A stretch of DNA of 8,721 nucleotides from Chrysiogenia bacterium (GTDB taxonomy: Bacteria; JAGRBM01): the NCBI GenBank assembly GCA_020434085.1, contig JAGRBM010000141.1:1-8721 (forward strand). The letters run 5' to 3'. Under the pieces are notes generated by a model. It did no database searches and was not told the origin of the DNA. It was given only the letters and a program-made list of their open reading frames with translations. The position numbers were made by a program, and so were the translations under genes. Shown piece by piece: positions 5,649 to 8,721 of this stretch (positions within the stretch are counted from its first letter, which is position 1; every line of letters begins with the position of its first letter).

Positions 5649-6697
5649 CGTCCCATTTCGGGCGGAGCAATCAGCTCCAGGATGTCCTGCGCACTCAATC
5701 CGTTGAGCAGTTCGCGCGCCTCCGCCTCACGCACCTCCTCCGGCGAAAGGGTCGACGTGCGCAGCTTTCGCAGCTCTTCCTGCAGCTCTTCGGATGAAAG
5801 CCCCATTTGCGCGGCCTCCCCCAGCAGATCCTGGCGGTCTTCCTGGTAGCGCTGCCAACGCTCGCGTCGCTCGGCCCGCTGCGCATCGAGCGCGTCCAGC
5901 CGCTCGGCCGCTTCTTCGCCAAAGTGCTTGACGCGAAGCTCGTGAAGCTGGTCGACATCGGCGCTTCGGTCGAGCTCGAGACCGCTCGATTTTTCAGCTA
6001 GCTCGCGCAGCTCCTCGTAGTATTCGGTGCGCGGATCCTTCCAGGCGACCTCCTGGCGGAGTTCCTCTGGCAGGGCCTCCTCGAGCTCGGCGATCTTCTT
6101 CTCGCGCTGGGCGTCCTGCAGACTCTCGTCGTGATAGAGATCGCTCACCGCCAGCGCATAATCCGTGGCCAGCTCGTCCTCATGGAAGAGTGCGTCCGCC
6201 AGCGATTCCCCCAACACCTCGCGCCGCAGGGCATGGAGCCGCTCAAATTTCTCGCGCATGGTCTTCGCCCCGGCGTAGAAGTCGGGCGCCTGCATCCGGT
6301 CGATGAGGTCGAGATACTTCAGGAACGCCGCGCGGATCTGCGCGGCCTCTTCGGGCGTATAGAATCGGCCCATCCACTTCTCGAGGGCGCCCAGCGCCAT
6401 CTCCCGCGGATAGCCGTAGTGGTGGAACAAGATCTGGTGAAAGACATCGAGAAAGTCGGGCGAGAGGAGCTGCTCATCTCCCGCGCGATCAAAGCCCGCG
6501 CGGGGCAGGTAGCTCATGTCCGGCGGCGGCGCCTGCTTTGTTGCAGCCGGAGCGGACGTCTGCGGCGGCTGCTGCGCTGCCGGTGATGTTTCAACAAGTA
6601 CCGTTGGGGCGGCGGGTTCCCTGGAAAAACGCAGTGCCAGAACGACCAGCACTGCCACCATGGCGAGCCCGCCGGCCAGATAAGCCTTGCGTGCCAT
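5645..6697 (-). CDS. lifO: Lipase-specific foldase (Lif), divergent
   Basis: This 350-residue protein resembles lipase chaperones, which are inner-membrane-anchored and fold secreted lipases in the periplasm before type II export. Residues 6-23 form an N-terminal membrane anchor, followed by a Pro/Ala/Gln/Thr-rich linker (27-60) and a highly charged, helical remainder. The C-terminal block HFGEEAAERLDALDAQRAER (258-277) and WQRY, plus LRTSTLSPEEVREAEARE (312-329), match the pattern remembered for Pseudomonas and Burkholderia Lif proteins. Length fits (about 340-355 in the family). The family signature RxxFDYxLSxxGE is degraded here to LDVFHQILFHHYGY (83-96): F86 and L90 remain, but Arg, Asp and Tyr are lost. 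GGAGGT (complement of 6704-6709), 6 nt before the ATG, supports the start. Its likely client is the minus-strand lipase at 2400-3311. The stop overlaps that of the convergent kinase gene. Confidence 0.8.
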   Translation of the reverse strand: MARKAYLAGGLAMVAVLVVLALRFSREPAAPTVLVETSPAAQQPPQTSAPAATKQAPPPDMSYLPRAGFDRAGDEQLLSPDFLDVFHQILFHHYGYPREMALGALEKWMGRFYTPEEAAQIRAAFLKYLDLIDRMQAPDFYAGAKTMREKFERLHALRREVLGESLADALFHEDELATDYALAVSDLYHDESLQDAQREKKIAELEEALPEELRQEVAWKDPRTEYYEELRELAEKSSGLELDRSADVDQLHELRVKHFGEEAAERLDALDAQRAERRERWQRYQEDRQDLLGEAAQMGLSSEELQEELRKLRTSTLSPEEVREAEARELLNGLSAQDILELIAPPEMGR

Positions 6698-6731
6698 CGT
6701 GACACCTCCAATGGATTCCCCGGAACGCGAC

Positions 6732-6741
6732 CCACTCTACG
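6732..6741 (-). promoter_or_regulatory. 10-bp element CGTAGAGTGG upstream of the foldase gene
   Basis: This is identical to the element at 3388-3397 upstream of the lipase, and in the same orientation. It ends 34 nt before the foldase ATG and contains the presumed -10 TAGAGT. Confidence 0.45.
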
Positions 6742-6764
6742 CCAATCCCACCGGGGGCTGTCAA
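6734..6764 (-). promoter_or_regulatory. Probable promoter of the foldase gene
   Basis: On the minus strand a consensus -35 TTGACA (complement of 6759-6764) is followed, after 19 nt, by TAGAGT (complement of 6734-6739). The spacer is long and the -10 has four of six bases. The -35 abuts the T-tract of the transaldolase terminator, so the foldase is likely transcribed separately from the transaldolase. Confidence 0.55.
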
Positions 6765-6765
6765 C

Positions 6766-6792
6766 AAAAAGAGCCCGGCATCGGCCGGGCCC
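6766..6792 (-). terminator. Intrinsic terminator of the transaldolase gene
   Basis: GCCCGGC (6773-6779) and GCCGGGC (6784-6790) form a perfect 7-bp stem with a 4-nt loop. On the minus strand it is followed by TC and five T residues (complement of 6766-6770). It lies about 27 nt after the transaldolase stop. Confidence 0.88.
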
Positions 6793-6818
6793 TTTCGCGT
6801 TTTCAAAACTTGCAGCGC

Positions 6819-7463
6819 CTACTGGGGGACGTTCTCCCAGTCTTTTAGAAACTGGGCGAGCCCCTTGTCGGTAAGCGGGTGCTGGGCGAGCTGGTAGATC
6901 ACCTTGAGCGGGCAGGTCGCCACGTCGGCGCCGAGCAGCGCGGACTGAAGGACGTGCACCGGGTGGCGCACGCTGGCAACCAGAACCTCGGTGGCGAAGT
7001 CGTAGTTTTCATAGATGCGCACGATCTGCTCGATGAGCTCCATGCCGTCCTGGGAGATGTCGTCGAGCCGGCCCACGAAGGGGCTGATGTAGGTCGCGCC
7101 GGCCTTTGCCGCCAGCAGCGCCTGGGTGGGCGAGAAACACAGCGTGACATTCACGCCGATCCCCTCGTCGGTCAGCACCTTCGTGGCTTTCAAACCCTCG
7201 GCGATGAGCGGGATCTTCACTACGATGTTCTTGTTGATGGCGGCCAGCTCCTTGCCCTCTTTGACGATCCCGTCGCAGTCGGTGGCGACCACCTCGGCGG
7301 AAATCGGGCCGTGCACCTCGGCGCAGATGTCGTCGAGCACGTCGCGGAACTTGCGGCCGGTCTTGGCGACCAGGCTCGGGTTGGTGGTCACCCCGTCGAG
7401 CACGCCCAGCGCCTTGGCCTCGCGAATTTCGTTGATGTCGGCGGAATCGATAAAGAACTTCAT
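6819..7463 (-). CDS. tal: Transaldolase, small TalC/type 3 form
   Basis: This 214-residue cytosolic enzyme should transfer a dihydroxyacetone unit between sedoheptulose-7-phosphate and glyceraldehyde-3-phosphate in the pentose phosphate pathway. [10 protein letters not shown] is the canonical N-terminus of this short family and fixes the start at 7463, although the frame stays open upstream. TTNPSL (26-31) and the Schiff-base Lys83 in VVKIPL are present, as are [11 protein letters not shown] (105-115) and SPFVGRLDD (127-135). Glu57 (SAEV) and Phe129 (SPFVGR) are the residues expected of true transaldolases; fructose-6-phosphate aldolase has Gln and Tyr there. AGGGG lies 4 nt before the ATG. 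The gene is monocistronic, closed by its own terminator. Confidence 0.96.
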   Translation of the reverse strand: MKFFIDSADINEIREAKALGVLDGVTTNPSLVAKTGRKFRDVLDDICAEVHGPISAEVVATDCDGIVKEGKELAAINKNIVVKIPLIAEGLKATKVLTDEGIGVNVTLCFSPTQALLAAKAGATYISPFVGRLDDISQDGMELIEQIVRIYENYDFATEVLVASVRHPVHVLQSALLGADVATCPLKVIYQLAQHPLTDKGLAQFLKDWENVPQ

Positions 7464-7574
7464 GGAACCCCTGACTTTCCCGCGCGCCCTTGCCCGGCAA
7501 GGCCCCGCGCATCCCTTTGCAGCAGTGGCCCGCGACCCTAGCGCATGGGAAAGGGGTGGGGAAGAGGGGGAATC

Positions 7575-7652
7575 GTCCACGTAAACGTCCACGACAAGCG
7601 AAAACGAGATACGAAGGGCCCCGTGGACGTGGACGTGGACGTGGACGTGGAC
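7575..7652. repeat. Inverted arrangement of GTCCAC / GTGGAC hexamer repeats
   Basis: Five perfect tandem GTGGAC units run from 7623 to 7652, followed by a partial GGAC. Thirty bases upstream are three units in the opposite sense: GTCCAC (7575-7580), the decayed unit GTAAAC (7581-7586) and GTCCAC (7587-7592). The two arms can pair over 18 bp with two mismatches around a 30-nt loop (7593-7622). The rest of the 260-nt gap 7464-7723 has no gene, no clear promoter and no terminator. The block lies upstream of both divergent genes, transaldolase and queA. Confidence 0.9.
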
Positions 7653-7723
7653 GGACGATGCAGCACGCCAGGAAAAGATCAAGTCCCTTGCTCTCCCCGC
7701 GCTCGTAAGCCACTTTTCCCCCC

Positions 7724-8721
7724 ATGAAGACCGAACTCTTCGACTTCGAGCTGCCCGAGGACCTGATCGCCCGCTATCCGGCCGACCGGCGCAGCGATTC
7801 GCGGATGTTGCGACTCGATCGTAAGACGGGGGAAGTCTCCCATCATCTCTTCCGTGAGCTTCCCGATCTGCTCTCCCCGGGCGACCTGGTTGTCGGCAAC
7901 GACACCCGCGTCTTTCCCGCACGCATTTATGCCGAGCGCGAGGGCGGCGGGCAGAGCGAGCTGCTGCTGCTCGAACAGGTGAGCGAGCCCGAAGGCCTGC
8001 CCGAAAACCTTCGCGGCGCTCCGGGCGAGTGCTGGCGGGTGCTGGCCCGGGGGGCCAAGCGCCTCTCGCCGGGAAAGAGCATCAAGGCCCCCGGCGCGAG
8101 CGTCACCGCCCTCGCCCGCGACGACGACAAGGTCATCCTGCGAATCGCACCCGAAGGCGGTAAGAGCGTGCTGGCCTGGGCCGAGAAAGTGGGCGAGATT
8201 CCCCTGCCCCCCTACATGAACCGACGCCCGGAAAAGATGGATCTCGCACGCTACCAGACGGTCTTTGCCGACGAACCCGGATCGGTTGCCGCCCCCACGG
8301 CGGGCCTGCATTTCGACGATGAAGTGATTGCGAACCTGCGTGGCAAAGACATCGGCTTCGAGACGCTCCGGCTCCACGTGGGCTGGGGAACCTTTGCCCC
8401 CATCCGCGGCGATGACATTCACCAGCATCACCTGGACGAAGAGCGCTACGAGATCAGCCCTGAACTGACCGAAAAAGTACGGCAGACCAAAGGCGCCGAT
8501 GGCGCCCGCGTCGTTGCCGTCGGCACCACAGTCACAAGATCGCTGGAGACCGCCTTTGCGAGCGAGCCCCCCGTGCTCTCGGGCCGCTCGCGCCTCTACA
8601 TCACGCCGGGTTATCGCTTCCGCGCCATCGACGCGCTGATTACAAACTTCCACCTGCCCCGCACCAGCCTGCTCGTCCTGGTCAGCGCCTTCGCCGGCCG
8701 CGAACACGTCCTGGAAGCCTA
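7724..8721 (+). CDS. queA: S-adenosylmethionine:tRNA ribosyltransferase-isomerase, 3' end beyond window
   Basis: QueA transfers and isomerises the ribosyl part of S-adenosylmethionine onto 7-aminomethyl-7-deazaguanine at tRNA position 34, giving epoxyqueuosine in the queuosine pathway. Reading from ATG 7724, 332 codons and two more bases are visible with no stop. The N-terminus ([20 protein letters not shown]) and [11 protein letters not shown] are typical. [32 protein letters not shown] and the C-terminal [19 protein letters not shown] all match the family. E. coli QueA has about 356 residues, so only some 15-25 are missing. No clear Shine-Dalgarno sequence precedes the ATG; a pyrimidine/C-rich run does. 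A tgt gene often follows queA, but it would lie outside the window. Confidence 0.97.
   Translation, partial: MKTELFDFELPEDLIARYPADRRSDSRMLRLDRKTGEVSHHLFRELPDLLSPGDLVVGNDTRVFPARIYAEREGGGQSELLLLEQVSEPEGLPENLRGAPGECWRVLARGAKRLSPGKSIKAPGASVTALARDDDKVILRIAPEGGKSVLAWAEKVGEIPLPPYMNRRPEKMDLARYQTVFADEPGSVAAPTAGLHFDDEVIANLRGKDIGFETLRLHVGWGTFAPIRGDDIHQHHLDEERYEISPELTEKVRQTKGADGARVVAVGTTVTRSLETAFASEPPVLSGRSRLYITPGYRFRAIDALITNFHLPRTSLLVLVSAFAGREHVLEA

Noticed and set aside
7575-7652. CRISPR-like array
   Set aside because: The units are 6 bp in direct tandem without spacers, which is a simple sequence repeat.
7545-7727. 60-codon plus-strand frame with VHVNVH and VDVDVD runs
   Set aside because: The pattern is produced by the hexamer repeat itself; there is no ribosome site or family resemblance, and it overlaps the queA start.
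7464-7922. N-terminal extension of the transaldolase frame, including a His-Val repeat from the hexamer array
   Set aside because: The canonical N-terminus starts at 7463 with a ribosome site. The extension overlaps queA and only translates the repeat.

Overview
The window is GC-rich chromosomal DNA with tightly packed genes, short G+C hairpin terminators and consistent codon use. Gene content (an EthA-like Baeyer-Villiger monooxygenase, a lipase of the Pseudomonas/Burkholderia foldase-dependent type, a Lif foldase, a NarL-type two-component pair, a type 3 transaldolase and QueA) suggests a Gram-negative, proteobacterium-like host, perhaps a deltaproteobacterial or related environmental lineage. 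That placement is inference; there is no rRNA or other phylogenetic marker here. No transposase, phage gene, tRNA, rRNA or CRISPR array was seen.

Layout. (1) 1-1023, + strand: 3' two thirds of an EthA-like monooxygenase, closed by a strong intrinsic terminator. (2) 1212-2194, + strand: a promoter with a perfect 19-bp palindrome over its -10 region drives a PF10118-type 'metal-dependent hydrolase' that carries a ferritin-like set of Glu/His ligands. (3) 2195-2399: gene-free, with a REP-like pair of hairpins and the lipase terminator. (4) 2400-3311, - strand: secreted lipase. (5) 3534-5648, + strand: a response regulator and a multi-spanning membrane histidine kinase, 3 nt apart and presumably cotranscribed. 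(6) 5645-6697, - strand: a divergent lipase foldase (Lif), whose stop codon overlaps that of the kinase within one CTAG. (7) 6819-7463, - strand: transaldolase. (8) 7464-7723: gene-free, with an inverted arrangement of GTCCAC/GTGGAC hexamer repeats. (9) 7724 to the window end, + strand: queA, cut just before its C-terminus.

The most interesting part is 2400-6697. A lipase and its membrane-anchored foldase, normally adjacent in lip-lif order, are on the same strand but in reversed order and about 2.3 kb apart, with a two-component system on the opposite strand between them. An identical 10-bp element (CGTAGAGTGG on the minus strand) lies upstream of both lipase and foldase, and a 19-bp palindrome lies in the divergent lipase/regulator region. 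I infer a lipase secretion module with a built-in sensor-regulator. With the ketone-to-ester chemistry expected of the monooxygenase, the left two thirds of the window may serve degradation of lipids or other hydrophobic carbon. The right end (transaldolase, queA) is housekeeping.
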